From contig JBMNUI010000021.1 in the NCBI GenBank assembly GCA_050946195.1, positions 1-27,630 of the forward strand: a DNA stretch of 27,630 nt, given 5' to 3'. The position numbers and the translations under genes were made by a program. Numbering within the stretch: position 1 is the stretch's first letter; each line of letters starts with the position of its first letter. Shown piece by piece: positions 1-8,430 of the stretch. The notes beneath the pieces were generated by a model, which did not search any database, was not told the origin of the DNA, and saw nothing but the letters and a program-made list of their open reading frames with translations. The stretch comes from UMGS1002 sp050946195. GTDB taxonomy: Bacteria > Bacillota > Clostridia > Oscillospirales > CAG-272.

Positions 1-1071
1 GCAGCGATAATAGCGCAGAAGTCAAAGATGACCTTCTACCGCCTGAATGCCACGGTCGCCTCGCTCACCGACCTCAAGGAGATAATGGCCCAAACCGGCA
101 ACATTTTCGGCGCAGGGGGGATTTTACTCTATCTTGACGAGATTCAGTATTTCAACCGCAAACAGCAGCAGGCACTGCTTGACTACATCGAGGACGGGCG
201 GGTGACCCTGATTGCCTCAACCACCGACAACCCGCATTTCTACATTCACCCGGCGGTAATCTCGCGTTCCACTCTCTTTGAGTTTGAGCCGGTCGAGCCC
301 GGGGAGTGCGCAAAGGCGCTCAGGCGGGCGCTAAAATACCTAAACGACAGCACAGGCAGTTCCAAAACAGCCGATGACGACACGCTGCTCTATATCGGCA
401 AGCGCGCCGGCGGCGACGTGAGGCGCGCGATAAACCTGCTTGAGAACGCATACTATGCCGCCGGGGAAAAGATCGGCCGGGACGAGGTGGATTTATTTGA
501 CTCCGGAATCGACAATTACAGCGAGGACGCGCACTACGACCTGCTCTCTGCCCTTCAGAAGTCGATACGCGGCTCGGATCCCGACGCGGCGGTCTTTTAT
601 CTGGTGAAGCTGCTTGAGGCCGGCGAGCTCATCTCGGTCTGCCGGCGCCTGCTTGTGATAGCCAGCGAGGATATCGGGCTTGCCTACCCGCAGGCGGCGG
701 CTGTGACATACGCCTGTGTGGAGGCGGCGCGCGAGCTCGGTATGCCCGAAGCAAGAATTCCGCTTGCTAACGCCGCAATTCTGCTTGCCACCGCGCCGAA
801 GTCTAATTCGGCATATGCCGCGGCAGAGGCGGCACTTGCCGACATACAAAAAGGACTGGGGACCAGAATCCCCGGGCATCTTGCAAGCCCGCTTTTCAAG
901 GGTTACAAGTACCCTCACGACTACCCGGAGCATTATTTCGCGCAGCAGTACCTGCCCGACGACATAAAGGACCGGAAGTATTACACATACGGTGACAACA
1001 AAACCGAGCGAGCCGCGGCGGCTTATTGGGAGAGGATTAAAAAGTCCTCACAGAAGAATAAGGAAAAATAA
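1..1071 (+). CDS. rarA: Replication-associated recombination protein A (RarA/MgsA), 5' end missing
   Basis: AAA+ ATPase of the RarA/MgsA/WRNIP1 family, which acts at stalled replication forks together with SSB and RecA. The frame is open from base 1, so the window starts inside the gene and the Walker A motif lies upstream of it. Visible features are the family stretch that reads FYRLNATVASLTDLKEI (normally LNAV.SG.KDLR), a Walker B LLYLDEIQYFN (bases ~124-156), the sensor 1 region ASTTDNPHFYIHPAVISR, and an RRAINLLENA sensor 2 helix. The C-terminal MgsA tetramerisation region includes SPLFKGYKYPHDYPEHYF near the end. The Met at base 28 is internal and not the start. The next gene follows 29 nt later on the same strand. 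The family call is firm; the precise repair role is inferred from homologues. Confidence 0.93.
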   Translation, partial: AAIIAQKSKMTFYRLNATVASLTDLKEIMAQTGNIFGAGGILLYLDEIQYFNRKQQQALLDYIEDGRVTLIASTTDNPHFYIHPAVISRSTLFEFEPVEPGECAKALRRALKYLNDSTGSSKTADDDTLLYIGKRAGGDVRRAINLLENAYYAAGEKIGRDEVDLFDSGIDNYSEDAHYDLLSALQKSIRGSDPDAAVFYLVKLLEAGELISVCRRLLVIASEDIGLAYPQAAAVTYACVEAARELGMPEARIPLANAAILLATAPKSNSAYAAAEAALADIQKGLGTRIPGHLASPLFKGYKYPHDYPEHYFAQQYLPDDIKDRKYYTYGDNKTERAAAAYWERIKKSSQKNKEK

Positions 1072-1100
1072 AACATACATCCATCACAGAGGAGCTTGTT

Positions 1101-1850
1101 ATGCACATAACCATCACCGGGAAAACCGGCAGCGGGAAAACCACCATCAGCCACCTTATCGCCAATGAGCTGGGCTACGAACGCTACAGCACCGGCGAAT
1201 ACCAACGCGAGATAGCCAACAAACTGGGCGTCAACATGGTCGAGATGAACGCCATTATGAAGGACAACATCACATACGACCACCTCATTGACAAGACCGT
1301 CGAGCGTATCTCCCGCGAGCGTGCCGGGGACAACCTGATTTTCGACTCCCGAATGGCCTGGCATTTTGTCCATGATTCCTTTAAAATCTTCGTGACAATC
1401 GACCCGGCGGTTGCCGGTCAGCGGGTTTTTGCCAACCCCCGCAACGAGGAGCCCTATAAAAGCCCTGAAGATGCGGCCACGCAGCTCACCCTGCGCAGCG
1501 ATGCCGAAAATATCCGTTTTCGCACAATCTACGGCGTGGATAACTTCGATTACGCAAATTTTGATCTGATAATCGACACCACCTACGCCGATATCGGGGA
1601 TTATGTCCCCATTGTGAAAGAGTCGCTCGAAATTTACACAAAAGACCGCGAGCACTACCGGCGGAGGATTTACCTCTCCCCGCAGTCTCTTCTCCCCCTC
1701 GACTATTGCTGCAACAGGGGCTGTGACGAAATAATAATCGTGCCCTACAAGGGCCGGCATTACGTAATCAAAGGGCACGCAAAGGTGCTTGAAGCCCTAA
1801 GGACCGGCCAAAAATACATCGTCGCCGACATCCCCCGGGAGGCGTATTAA
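1101..1850 (+). CDS. Cytidylate-kinase-like P-loop kinase with extra C-terminal ParB/Srx-like domain
   Basis: The first ~180 residues look like a small nucleoside monophosphate kinase of the CMP-kinase-like group. There is a P-loop GKTGSGKTT at residues 7-15, a substrate-side segment YSTGEYQREIANKLG, an LIFDSRMAWHF core strand, and FVTIDPAVAGQRVF where CMP kinases carry VFLTA....RA.R. The tail, about residues 188-249, is not part of a usual CMP kinase. It reads IYLSPQSLLP, then IIIVPYKGRHYVIKGHAKVLEAL, ending in KYIVADI. This resembles the ParB/sulfiredoxin fold pattern (I.P..L.P ... GRYYIIDGHHR..A ... V.A.I), with KGHAK in place of DGHHR. A GAGGAG ribosome binding site lies 6 nt before the ATG. 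The kinase fold is well supported; the substrate and the tail domain are inference. It could also be a general AAA-like kinase of unknown substrate. Confidence 0.75.
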   Translation: MHITITGKTGSGKTTISHLIANELGYERYSTGEYQREIANKLGVNMVEMNAIMKDNITYDHLIDKTVERISRERAGDNLIFDSRMAWHFVHDSFKIFVTIDPAVAGQRVFANPRNEEPYKSPEDAATQLTLRSDAENIRFRTIYGVDNFDYANFDLIIDTTYADIGDYVPIVKESLEIYTKDREHYRRRIYLSPQSLLPLDYCCNRGCDEIIIVPYKGRHYVIKGHAKVLEALRTGQKYIVADIPREAY

Positions 1851-1884
1851 TCGCAGGGTTCCGCCCCTTACCCCGACTTTACTT

Positions 1885-1964
1885 CGGGGGCTCTGCCCCC
1901 GTACCCCGCTTAAGGAACTTTTTGAAAAAAAGTTCCTTAAGAATCCTCAAAAAACTTCCAAAAC
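1885..1964 (-). repeat. Palindromic intergenic repeat, copy 1
   Basis: Two hairpins sit side by side: CGGGGGC/GCCCCCG around a TCT loop (1885-1901), and a 15-bp perfect stem (1909-1923 with 1927-1941) with a 3-nt loop. Read on the - strand it aligns along its whole length with 16740-16818. The GC stem differs between the two copies by paired changes, so the structure is kept while the sequence drifts. The position between the 3' ends of two convergent genes suggests a REP-like or terminator-like element. Mobility is not shown. Confidence 0.75.
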
Positions 1965-1980
1965 TACATTCTATTTCAGT

Positions 1981-2014
1981 GCGCGGGCCTCACAGCCCGC
2001 GCTTTACTTTATTT
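1981..2014 (+). terminator. Terminator-like hairpin between convergent genes
   Basis: GCGCGGGC (1981-1988) pairs with GCCCGCGC (1995-2002) around the loop CTCACA, followed by the T-rich tail TTTACTTTATTT on the + strand. It would end transcripts from the kinase-like gene. On the other strand the run after the stem is poorer in T, so it probably ends the mrp transcript less efficiently. Confidence 0.6.
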
Positions 2015-2026
2015 GGTTATTCCCCA

Positions 2027-2845
2027 TCAAAGAATCACATCAACAAGACCGTCAAGCCAGCCGCCCTTAAAAATCTCTATCTCCCCGCGGTCACACAAAC
2101 CAGCAAGTTTCGGGTCGAGCGGGAGCTTTGAAATATTTTCAATCCCGTGCCTGCCCGCAATATCCTCAATCCCGCTGTTACCGAAAATCTTGTGTCTGCC
2201 GCTGCAGTCGGGGCACTCAAAGTACGACATGTTCTCCACAATACCGAGCACCGGAATGTGCATCATCCCGGCCATACCGACCGCCTTCTCGACTACCATC
2301 CTGACAAGCTCCTGCGGCGAGGTGACAATCACAACCCCGTCGACCGGCAGCGACTGAAAGACCGTCAGCGGCACATCGCCGGTACCCGGCGGGCAGTCAA
2401 CCAACATCAGGTCGACCTCCCCCCAGGCTACGTCGGTCCAGAACTGCCGGACCGTCCCGGCGATAATCGGCCCGCGCCAGATAACCGGATCGGTCTCCTT
2501 CTCAAGCAGGAGGTTAACCGACATCAGCTTAATTCCGGTCCCGGTCATGACCGGGTTTATCCCCCGCGGCGTGCTCGTCGCCTTGTCGGTTATTCCGAAT
2601 ATTTTGGGTATTGACGGCCCGGTTATGTCGGCGTCGAGTATTGCCGCCTGTTTTCCGCGGCGGGCGGCAAGCACGGCCAGCATCGAGGTGACCAACGACT
2701 TGCCGACGCCGCCCTTGCCGCTGATGACCGCGACAACCTTTTTTATATTTGAATCACTGTTTGCCGGGGCGAGCAGGCTTTCTGCTTTCCTCGCCGAGCA
2801 GTTTTTGGCGCAGGTCCGGCAGTTTTGTGTGCAGTTTTCGCTCAT
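2027..2845 (-). CDS. mrp: Mrp/NBP35-family Fe-S cluster carrier ATPase
   Basis: P-loop ATPase of the Mrp/ApbC/Nbp35 family, which binds a [4Fe-4S] cluster between two subunits and hands it to apoproteins in the cytosol. The deviant Walker A is SGKGGVGKS (residues 42-50), followed by ILDADITGPSIP (69-80) and LVDCPPGTGD (148-157). CPDC (211-214) supplies the bridging cluster cysteines. The N-terminus carries a further cysteine cluster, C5-x3-C9-x2-C12-x3-C16, of the kind found in many clostridial Mrp proteins. At 272 residues it is the usual length. It follows yebC with a 2-nt gap and is the last gene of the long - strand run. The family is certain; client proteins are unknown. Confidence 0.93.
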   Translation of the reverse strand: MSENCTQNCRTCAKNCSARKAESLLAPANSDSNIKKVVAVISGKGGVGKSLVTSMLAVLAARRGKQAAILDADITGPSIPKIFGITDKATSTPRGINPVMTGTGIKLMSVNLLLEKETDPVIWRGPIIAGTVRQFWTDVAWGEVDLMLVDCPPGTGDVPLTVFQSLPVDGVVIVTSPQELVRMVVEKAVGMAGMMHIPVLGIVENMSYFECPDCSGRHKIFGNSGIEDIAGRHGIENISKLPLDPKLAGLCDRGEIEIFKGGWLDGLVDVIL

Positions 2846-2847
2846 TT

Positions 2848-3576
2848 TTACTCTTCGTTCTCCCAGTTGTGGTAGACTTCAACCACGTCGTCGTGCTCCT
2901 CAAGGTGCTCGAGCAGAAGACTCATTTTCCTGATATCGTCCTCATTCTCAAGCCTGACATAAGTAGAGGGAATTTTGTCCTTTTCAGCCGACTCGATTTT
3001 ATAGCCCGCGCTCTCAAGCGTACTCTTCATGGCATACAGGTCGTCAGGCTCGGTATAAATCAGATATGCCTCGTCCTCAGCCGCAAAATCGGCGGCGCCG
3101 GCCTCAAGCGCGGCCTCCATCAGCGCCTCCTCGTCCTGAACAATCTCGCGAAGAATGATAATAACACCCTTTTCTGAAAAAAGGAACCCGACGCAGCCCG
3201 ACTGCCCCAGATTGCCTCCGAATTTATCGAAATAATGGCGTATATCCCCGGCGGTTCGGTTGCGGTTGTCGGTCGAGGTCTCGACTATTACCGCCACACC
3301 CGAAGGACCGTATCCCTCGTATGTTACCGCTTCGTAGTTGGCGCCCTCGCCGCCCAGCGCCTTTTTAATCGAGCGCTCGATGTTGTCGTTCGGCATGTTG
3401 TTGGCCTTGGCCTTGGCAATGACGTCCCGCAGCTTTGAGTTCACATTCGGGTCGCCGCCCCCGGCCTTGACCGCCATTGCAATCTCCCTGCCGATTTTGG
3501 TAAATACCGCGGCGCGCTGTGCGTCGGTCTTTTCCTTCTTATGCTTGATGTTTGACCATTTGCTATGTCCTGCCAT
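2848..3576 (-). CDS. yebC: YebC/PmpR (TACO1) family protein
   Basis: Full-length member (242 residues) of the YebC family. It opens with the hallmark MAGHSKWSNIKHKK, and RDVIAKAKANNMPNDNIERSI, a YEGYGPSGVAVIVE block and a GCVGFLF segment follow. YebC proteins are annotated as DNA-binding regulators (PmpR), while the mitochondrial homologue TACO1 and recent bacterial work point to a role in translation, easing ribosome stalling on proline-rich stretches. The sequence alone cannot separate these roles. A GAGAGG site lies 8 nt before the ATG. It sits 19 nt after argS and 2 nt before mrp in one apparent transcript. Confidence 0.95.
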   Translation of the reverse strand: MAGHSKWSNIKHKKEKTDAQRAAVFTKIGREIAMAVKAGGGDPNVNSKLRDVIAKAKANNMPNDNIERSIKKALGGEGANYEAVTYEGYGPSGVAVIVETSTDNRNRTAGDIRHYFDKFGGNLGQSGCVGFLFSEKGVIIILREIVQDEEALMEAALEAGAADFAAEDEAYLIYTEPDDLYAMKSTLESAGYKIESAEKDKIPSTYVRLENEDDIRKMSLLLEHLEEHDDVVEVYHNWENEE

Positions 3577-3595
3577 AGATGATACCTCTCAATAA

Positions 3596-5317
3596 TCAGA
3601 TTTTTCTCATTTTCTTCAGGCAGATAAGCTCGAAGGCGCGGCCAAGCACGATATTGACCGCCTCGGTAAGCCTGATTCTTGTTGTTCTTTTTGCCGGATC
3701 TTCCTCATTGAGGATCCGGCAGTTGTGATAAAAGCGGTTGAATGCCGCCGCAAGGTCGAGTATGAATCGGGTCACATAGAAGGGCTCGTAATCTCGCAGC
3801 GCCGTCTCGGTGCACTCGCCAAAGCGGCAGAGCACCTTGAGAACCTCGCTCTCCTCTGGCGCGCTTATCACAAAGTTGCAGTTGTCGACCTTGCCGGCCT
3901 TATCAAGCACCGAGCAGGTTCGAGCGTAGGTATACTGTACGTACGGACCGGTGTTGCCGTCAAAGCTTAGCGCGTCCTCGAGCACGAAGTTGATGTCGCG
4001 CATGCGGCTGCTTGAGAGGTAGTAAAAGACCACCGCCCCTACGCCGACCGCCTCGGCAGCCTTCTCCCGGTTTTCTATATCGGGGCTCTTTTCTTCCATT
4101 ATTGCCTTTACCTTTTCTATCGCCAGCGCAAAAAGGTCCTTGAGTAGAATGACGTTTCCGGTGCGGGTCGCCAGCTTCTCGCCGTTGATGCTCACCGTTC
4201 CGTAGGGTACATGGACCAGCCTGTCGGCCCAATCATAGCCCATCAGTTCAATCACCTTGAACCACTGGCGGAAATGCAGGCTCTGGCCGGCCGAGGTCAC
4301 ATAAATGCACCTGTCGAAATCATACTTTTCCTTGCGGTAAATCGCGGCGGCGATGTCGCGGGTTGAATAAATGGTCGAGCCGTCGCGCTTGAGTATCAGG
4401 CAGGGCGGCATCCCGTAGGGCTCAAGGTCGACAATCGACGCGCCCTCGTCAAGCTTAAGCAGCCCCTTATTCTTGAGGTCCTCTATCAGCGGCTGTGTCT
4501 TGTCAAAGTAAAAGCTCTCGCCGGTATAGCTGTCAAATTTAATCCCGAGCTGCTGATAAGTCCGCTCATATTCGCGCAGACTTATCTCGACAAACCAGCG
4601 CCAGAGCGCCAAATTCCCGGGGTCTCCGGCCTCAAGCTTGCGGAACTCCTCTCTTGCCATGTCCTCAAGCCTGGGGTCCTTTTCGGCCTCCTCGTGAAAT
4701 TTAACATAAAGCGCTACCAGCCCGTCAATTTCCTTTTCTTCAATCTCCTCACGGCTGCCCCAGAGCCTGAAGGCGACAATCATCTTGCCGAACTGTGTCC
4801 CCCAGTCGCCGAGATGATTAATGCTGATGCATTTGCAGCCGGCAAACTCAAATAGCCGCCTGATCGAGTGTCCTATGACCGTGGTGCCGAGATGCCCGAT
4901 ATGAAAAGGCTTTGCCACGTTCGGCGAGGAGTAGTCTAGCACAATTGTCATGCCCTCATATCCCTGCGGCGCGCCGTATTTTTCACGCTTCTCCAGTATC
5001 TCGGGCAGCACGCGGTTGGCAAGATAATCGTCGGATATTCTGAAGTTGAGGTACCCGTTGACCGCCTCAACCGAGGCGACGGGGCTGCCCGGCTCGCCTG
5101 CCTTGAGCGCGCCGGCTAAGGTTGAGGCTATTTGCACCGGCGGGCGGCGTAGCGTCCGGCTGAGTTTGAAGCAGGGCAGCGCCAGATCACCCTTTGTGGC
5201 GTCTGGAGGATATTCAAGCATTGCGAAAATATCCGAAGCGGCAAGACTCGAGCCCGGAAAGGCGGCTGCCGCACATTCTTCGATTTTGGTTGAAATCACA
5301 TTCTTAATAGTCAGCAT
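3596..5317 (-). CDS. argS: Arginyl-tRNA synthetase
   Basis: Class I aminoacyl-tRNA synthetase that charges tRNA-Arg with arginine in the cytosol. The 573 residues match the bacterial family length. The N-terminal Add-1 domain (to about residue 110) is followed by the signature SSPNVAKPFHIGH, with HIGH at 139-142. The KMSKS-loop equivalent reads GEKLATRTGNVI, the lysine-poor form usual in ArgRS. The C-terminal DALR anticodon-binding domain holds the YVQYTYAR and FYHNCRIL segments. The ATG is preceded by AGAGGA at 7 nt. The gene lies 46 nt after recN, and argR is two genes upstream in the same run, so arginine-dependent control is possible but not shown. Confidence 0.97.
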   Translation of the reverse strand: MLTIKNVISTKIEECAAAAFPGSSLAASDIFAMLEYPPDATKGDLALPCFKLSRTLRRPPVQIASTLAGALKAGEPGSPVASVEAVNGYLNFRISDDYLANRVLPEILEKREKYGAPQGYEGMTIVLDYSSPNVAKPFHIGHLGTTVIGHSIRRLFEFAGCKCISINHLGDWGTQFGKMIVAFRLWGSREEIEEKEIDGLVALYVKFHEEAEKDPRLEDMAREEFRKLEAGDPGNLALWRWFVEISLREYERTYQQLGIKFDSYTGESFYFDKTQPLIEDLKNKGLLKLDEGASIVDLEPYGMPPCLILKRDGSTIYSTRDIAAAIYRKEKYDFDRCIYVTSAGQSLHFRQWFKVIELMGYDWADRLVHVPYGTVSINGEKLATRTGNVILLKDLFALAIEKVKAIMEEKSPDIENREKAAEAVGVGAVVFYYLSSSRMRDINFVLEDALSFDGNTGPYVQYTYARTCSVLDKAGKVDNCNFVISAPEESEVLKVLCRFGECTETALRDYEPFYVTRFILDLAAAFNRFYHNCRILNEEDPAKRTTRIRLTEAVNIVLGRAFELICLKKMRKI

Positions 5318-5363
5318 GGTATTTCCTCTGATATTTAATATTTGTGATATGTATTCTTAACCT

Positions 5364-7037
5364 TTACAGGTTCTTTCCTTCTTCTATCATCTCCCGGGCA
5401 GCCTCGCGCTGTTTTTCGGTGATGTTTATCCCGCCTAAAATCCGGGCAATTTCTGCAACCCTGCCCTCCTCGTCGAGCAGCCTCACGGCGGTCTCTGTCC
5501 GCCGGTCTACCTCGGATTTTGATACCAGATAATGCCGGTCGGCGAGCGAGGCGATTTGCGCCGAGTGGGTAACGCAAAACACCTGAGTGTCCTTTGATAA
5601 CCCTTTAAGCCTTATTCCCACCTTGCGGGAGGTCTTTCCGGATATGCCGGCGTCTATCTCGTCGAAAATCATGGTGGGTATCCCGTCGTTTGAAGCCAGC
5701 ACCGAAAGCAGTGCCAACATCACCCTTGACAGCTCGCCTCCCGAGGCAATTTTTGAGAGCGGCATCGGCGGCTCGCCGGGGTTTGCCGATATCAAAAACT
5801 CTACATAATCTGCCCCTACCGGCCTAAGTTCCCCCGCCGGCGTGACTTTTATTTCAAATCTCACGCCCGGCATGTCAAGGAATTTCAGCTCATCACAGAT
5901 TTCTTTCGCCGCCTTCGCGGCGTTTTTTATCCTCTCTGCCGATATCTCCCCGGCAAGTTTTCGTGCCTCGGACTCAAGTGCCCGGGCTTGTTCGGTCAAC
6001 TCGGCAATCCTCTCCTCGGCACTGTCAAGTTCGGCGAGCCTTGACTCGGCTTCTTCTTTAAATCTGAGTATTCCCGCGATGTCGGCGCCGTATTTTCGTT
6101 TCAGTCGGCTTAGAATCTCAAGCCGGCCCTCGATTTTGTCAAGCCGGACGGTCGGGTCGCCTTCGCCATACTCAGACAGCCCGCGGACAGTCTCGGCGAT
6201 GTCCTCAATTTCATATCTGAAATGTTCAAGTTTTGCAGCAAGCTCCCCGGCTTCGGGAATAGCGTCGGTGATCTGTCCGAGGGCGGCCGCCGAGCGGTCG
6301 AGCAGCAGGACCACAGAACCCCGCTCGCTCCCGTAAAGCGCCCGATAGGCAAAGCCTGTCTGCTTTTTTATCCGCTCGGCATTCTGCAGGCGCAGCCGCT
6401 CGGACATGAGCTCCTCCTCCTCGCCGGGCTTGAGTTTAGCCGAGCTTATTTCGTTTATCTGATAGACCAGCATATCGCGTAGTCTGATTTTCTCGGCCTC
6501 GTCAAGCCTAAGCTTCTCAAGCTCGCGCTGCAGAGCCCTGAGTTCGTTATATACCACTGCATATTCGCCGAATTTGCCGGCAAGTCCGGCATAGGCGTCA
6601 AGCAGCCGGATATGGCTTTCCTTCTGCATGAGCACCCGGTTGTCGTGCTGCCCGTGGATGCAGAGCAGCGTTCTGCAGACCTCGCGCAGCATGCTCTGGG
6701 TCACCGTCCGGCCGTTTATCCGCGCACTGCTTTTGCCGTCGGTACTCACCGTGCGCGAGAGCAGCAGGGTCGAGTCCTCACAGTCAATCCCGTACTCAGA
6801 GAGCAGCCCTGCGCACTCCCCGTCGATGTCCTCAAACAGGGCGGTGACTGTTGCTCGCTCCTCACCGGTGCGTATCAGCTCGCGGGGCGCGCGGCTCCCG
6901 AGCAGGAGGCTTAAGCTGTCGATGATAATAGACTTCCCCGCCCCGGTCTCACCGGTCAGTACCGAAAATCCCTCACAAAACTCAATTTCAGCCGACTTAA
7001 TCAGGGCAATATTTTCGATTTGTAACAACCTCAGCAT
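5364..7037 (-). CDS. recN: DNA repair protein RecN
   Basis: SMC-like ATPase that gathers and protects broken DNA ends during recombinational repair. The 557 residues match RecN. The N-terminal MLRLLQIENIALIKS is typical, with Walker A GETGAGKS at 29-36. A long middle section rich in Glu, Arg, Leu and Ala is predicted to form coiled coil around residues 160-370. The ABC signature is KIASGGELSRVMLAL and the Walker B is TMIFDEIDAGISG, followed by the H-loop region VFCVTHSAQIASLAD. It starts 4 nt after the argR stop, with only a weak AAAG site, so translational coupling to argR is likely. The argR-recN pairing is conserved in Firmicutes. No LexA box was found immediately upstream. Confidence 0.97.
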   Translation of the reverse strand: MLRLLQIENIALIKSAEIEFCEGFSVLTGETGAGKSIIIDSLSLLLGSRAPRELIRTGEERATVTALFEDIDGECAGLLSEYGIDCEDSTLLLSRTVSTDGKSSARINGRTVTQSMLREVCRTLLCIHGQHDNRVLMQKESHIRLLDAYAGLAGKFGEYAVVYNELRALQRELEKLRLDEAEKIRLRDMLVYQINEISSAKLKPGEEEELMSERLRLQNAERIKKQTGFAYRALYGSERGSVVLLLDRSAAALGQITDAIPEAGELAAKLEHFRYEIEDIAETVRGLSEYGEGDPTVRLDKIEGRLEILSRLKRKYGADIAGILRFKEEAESRLAELDSAEERIAELTEQARALESEARKLAGEISAERIKNAAKAAKEICDELKFLDMPGVRFEIKVTPAGELRPVGADYVEFLISANPGEPPMPLSKIASGGELSRVMLALLSVLASNDGIPTMIFDEIDAGISGKTSRKVGIRLKGLSKDTQVFCVTHSAQIASLADRHYLVSKSEVDRRTETAVRLLDEEGRVAEIARILGGINITEKQREAAREMIEEGKNL

Positions 7038-7041
7038 ATCT

Positions 7042-7503
7042 TTACAGTGCGCGCAGTTTCTGCTCGCGGTAGCCGTGGCAGAAATTCCTGGCCGCGTCTT
7101 CGGTTCGCGTGACTATAATTATCGTATCGTCGCCGCCGACGCAGCCGAGTATGTCTAGAGTCTTTGCGGCGTCAATTCCTGCGGCAACCGCCTGCGCCAT
7201 GCCGGGGAATGTGGTCACGACAATGAGATTGTTGGCATAATCGATGTTTGTAATTGCCCCGAGCAGGGTTTCGTTGATTTTTGTGATGGCCCCCGCCGTC
7301 CCCACGCCCGCCGGGATAACATATCTGTAAGTGCCCTGACTTGTCAGAATCTTGGTAAGCTTCAGCTCGCGGATGTCCCGCGAGACGGTGGCCTGCGTCA
7401 CAGAGAAGCCGAGCTCCCGAAGCCGCTCGATAAGCTCATCCTGCGTTTGAATCGAATGCTCGGACACAAGCTTTAAAATCGCCTCATGTCTTGCCGATTT
7501 CAT
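7042..7503 (-). CDS. argR: Arginine repressor ArgR/AhrC
   Basis: Hexameric arginine-sensing transcription factor, 153 residues from the preferred start. The N-terminal winged helix includes FSVTQATVSRDIRELKLTKI. The C-terminal oligomerisation and arginine-binding domain contains ILGCVGGDDTIIIVTR, whose GDD contacts L-arginine in known ArgR structures. The ATG at 7503 was chosen because an AAGG site lies 5 nt upstream; an adjacent in-frame TTG at 7506 is possible. It lies 42 nt after nadK and 4 nt before recN, the usual clostridial order. Targets are expected to be arginine biosynthesis or catabolism genes elsewhere. Confidence 0.96.
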   Translation of the reverse strand: MKSARHEAILKLVSEHSIQTQDELIERLRELGFSVTQATVSRDIRELKLTKILTSQGTYRYVIPAGVGTAGAITKINETLLGAITNIDYANNLIVVTTFPGMAQAVAAGIDAAKTLDILGCVGGDDTIIIVTRTEDAARNFCHGYREQKLRAL

Positions 7504-7545
7504 CAATGCCTTCCCTTTCGTACAATCTGTTTTTAATGAGTCCGA

Positions 7546-8430
7546 CTATTTTTCATTCGACATTTTCTGGCGCAGGACGTGATAGAATCCGCGCTCTTTT
7601 AAGGTAATCAGCCGGGTGATTTTGTCGGATTTCGTGACCCTGACCCGCTCGCCCCGGGGCAACTCGTAGTTTATACGGCCGTCGATGGTCAGAAAGAGAT
7701 TCCGCTCGCGGTCGGTGATATTACGCACATCGAGCACCGCGCTGTCCGGGAAAATGAGCGGCCGCACCGAGAGTGAATGGGGACAAATCGGGGTGACGCA
7801 GATGCATTTTAACCGCGGGTCGGTTATCGGGCCGCCGGCAGACATCGAATATGCCGTCGAGCCGGTCGGCGTGGCGATAATTACCCCGTCGGCGCGGTAA
7901 AGTGTCACCAGCGAGCCGCCCTCCCACAACTCCAGGTCAATGACCCGTGCTATTGACCCCTTTGAGACAACCGCATCGTTGAGCGCAAAGGAGGTCAGCT
8001 TTTTCTGCCCCTCAAGGTCGAGCACCGATACTTCGAGCATAGAGCGCTCGTCAATGCGGTAATTTCCCTCAAACAACCGCTCAAGGAGACGGATTTCGTC
8101 CACCTCAAGCTCGGCCATGTATCCCAGCCGCCCGAGATTTATGCCGAGTATCGGCTTGTTGTTCACTGCCGCGTGCCTAGCAGTCTCAAGTATGGAGCCG
8201 TCCCCGCCGAGCACAATCAGAATATCGGCCTTGACGTAAATATCGTCGAGCGGAAGATACCGAAACTCCCGCCGCATCTTGCGCATCCGGCCGAGTCTTT
8301 CTTTTGCCGCTGAAGGAATTAACACCTCGCAGCCGAATTTTAGCAGTTTTTCGGCAACCGCAACCGCAGCGGCGGCCTTTTCTCTTATGTTGTAGTTTGT
8401 AAGTAAACCTGCACTTCTTATTTCGTTCAT
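7546..8430 (-). CDS. nadK: NAD kinase
   Basis: ATP- or polyphosphate-dependent kinase that makes NADP from NAD. The sequence carries the diagnostic LGGDGS motif (74-79), the N151-D152 pair in FALNDAVVSKG, and TPTGSTAYSMSAGGP (197-211), which forms the NAD-binding crossover. At 294 residues it is a normal bacterial NAD kinase. A strong GGAGGGG site lies 7 nt before the ATG. The start overlaps the tlyA stop as ATGA, so the two are translationally coupled. The tlyA-nadK-argR-recN order is typical of Firmicutes. Confidence 0.96.
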   Translation of the reverse strand: MNEIRSAGLLTNYNIREKAAAAVAVAEKLLKFGCEVLIPSAAKERLGRMRKMRREFRYLPLDDIYVKADILIVLGGDGSILETARHAAVNNKPILGINLGRLGYMAELEVDEIRLLERLFEGNYRIDERSMLEVSVLDLEGQKKLTSFALNDAVVSKGSIARVIDLELWEGGSLVTLYRADGVIIATPTGSTAYSMSAGGPITDPRLKCICVTPICPHSLSVRPLIFPDSAVLDVRNITDRERNLFLTIDGRINYELPRGERVRVTKSDKITRLITLKERGFYHVLRQKMSNEK

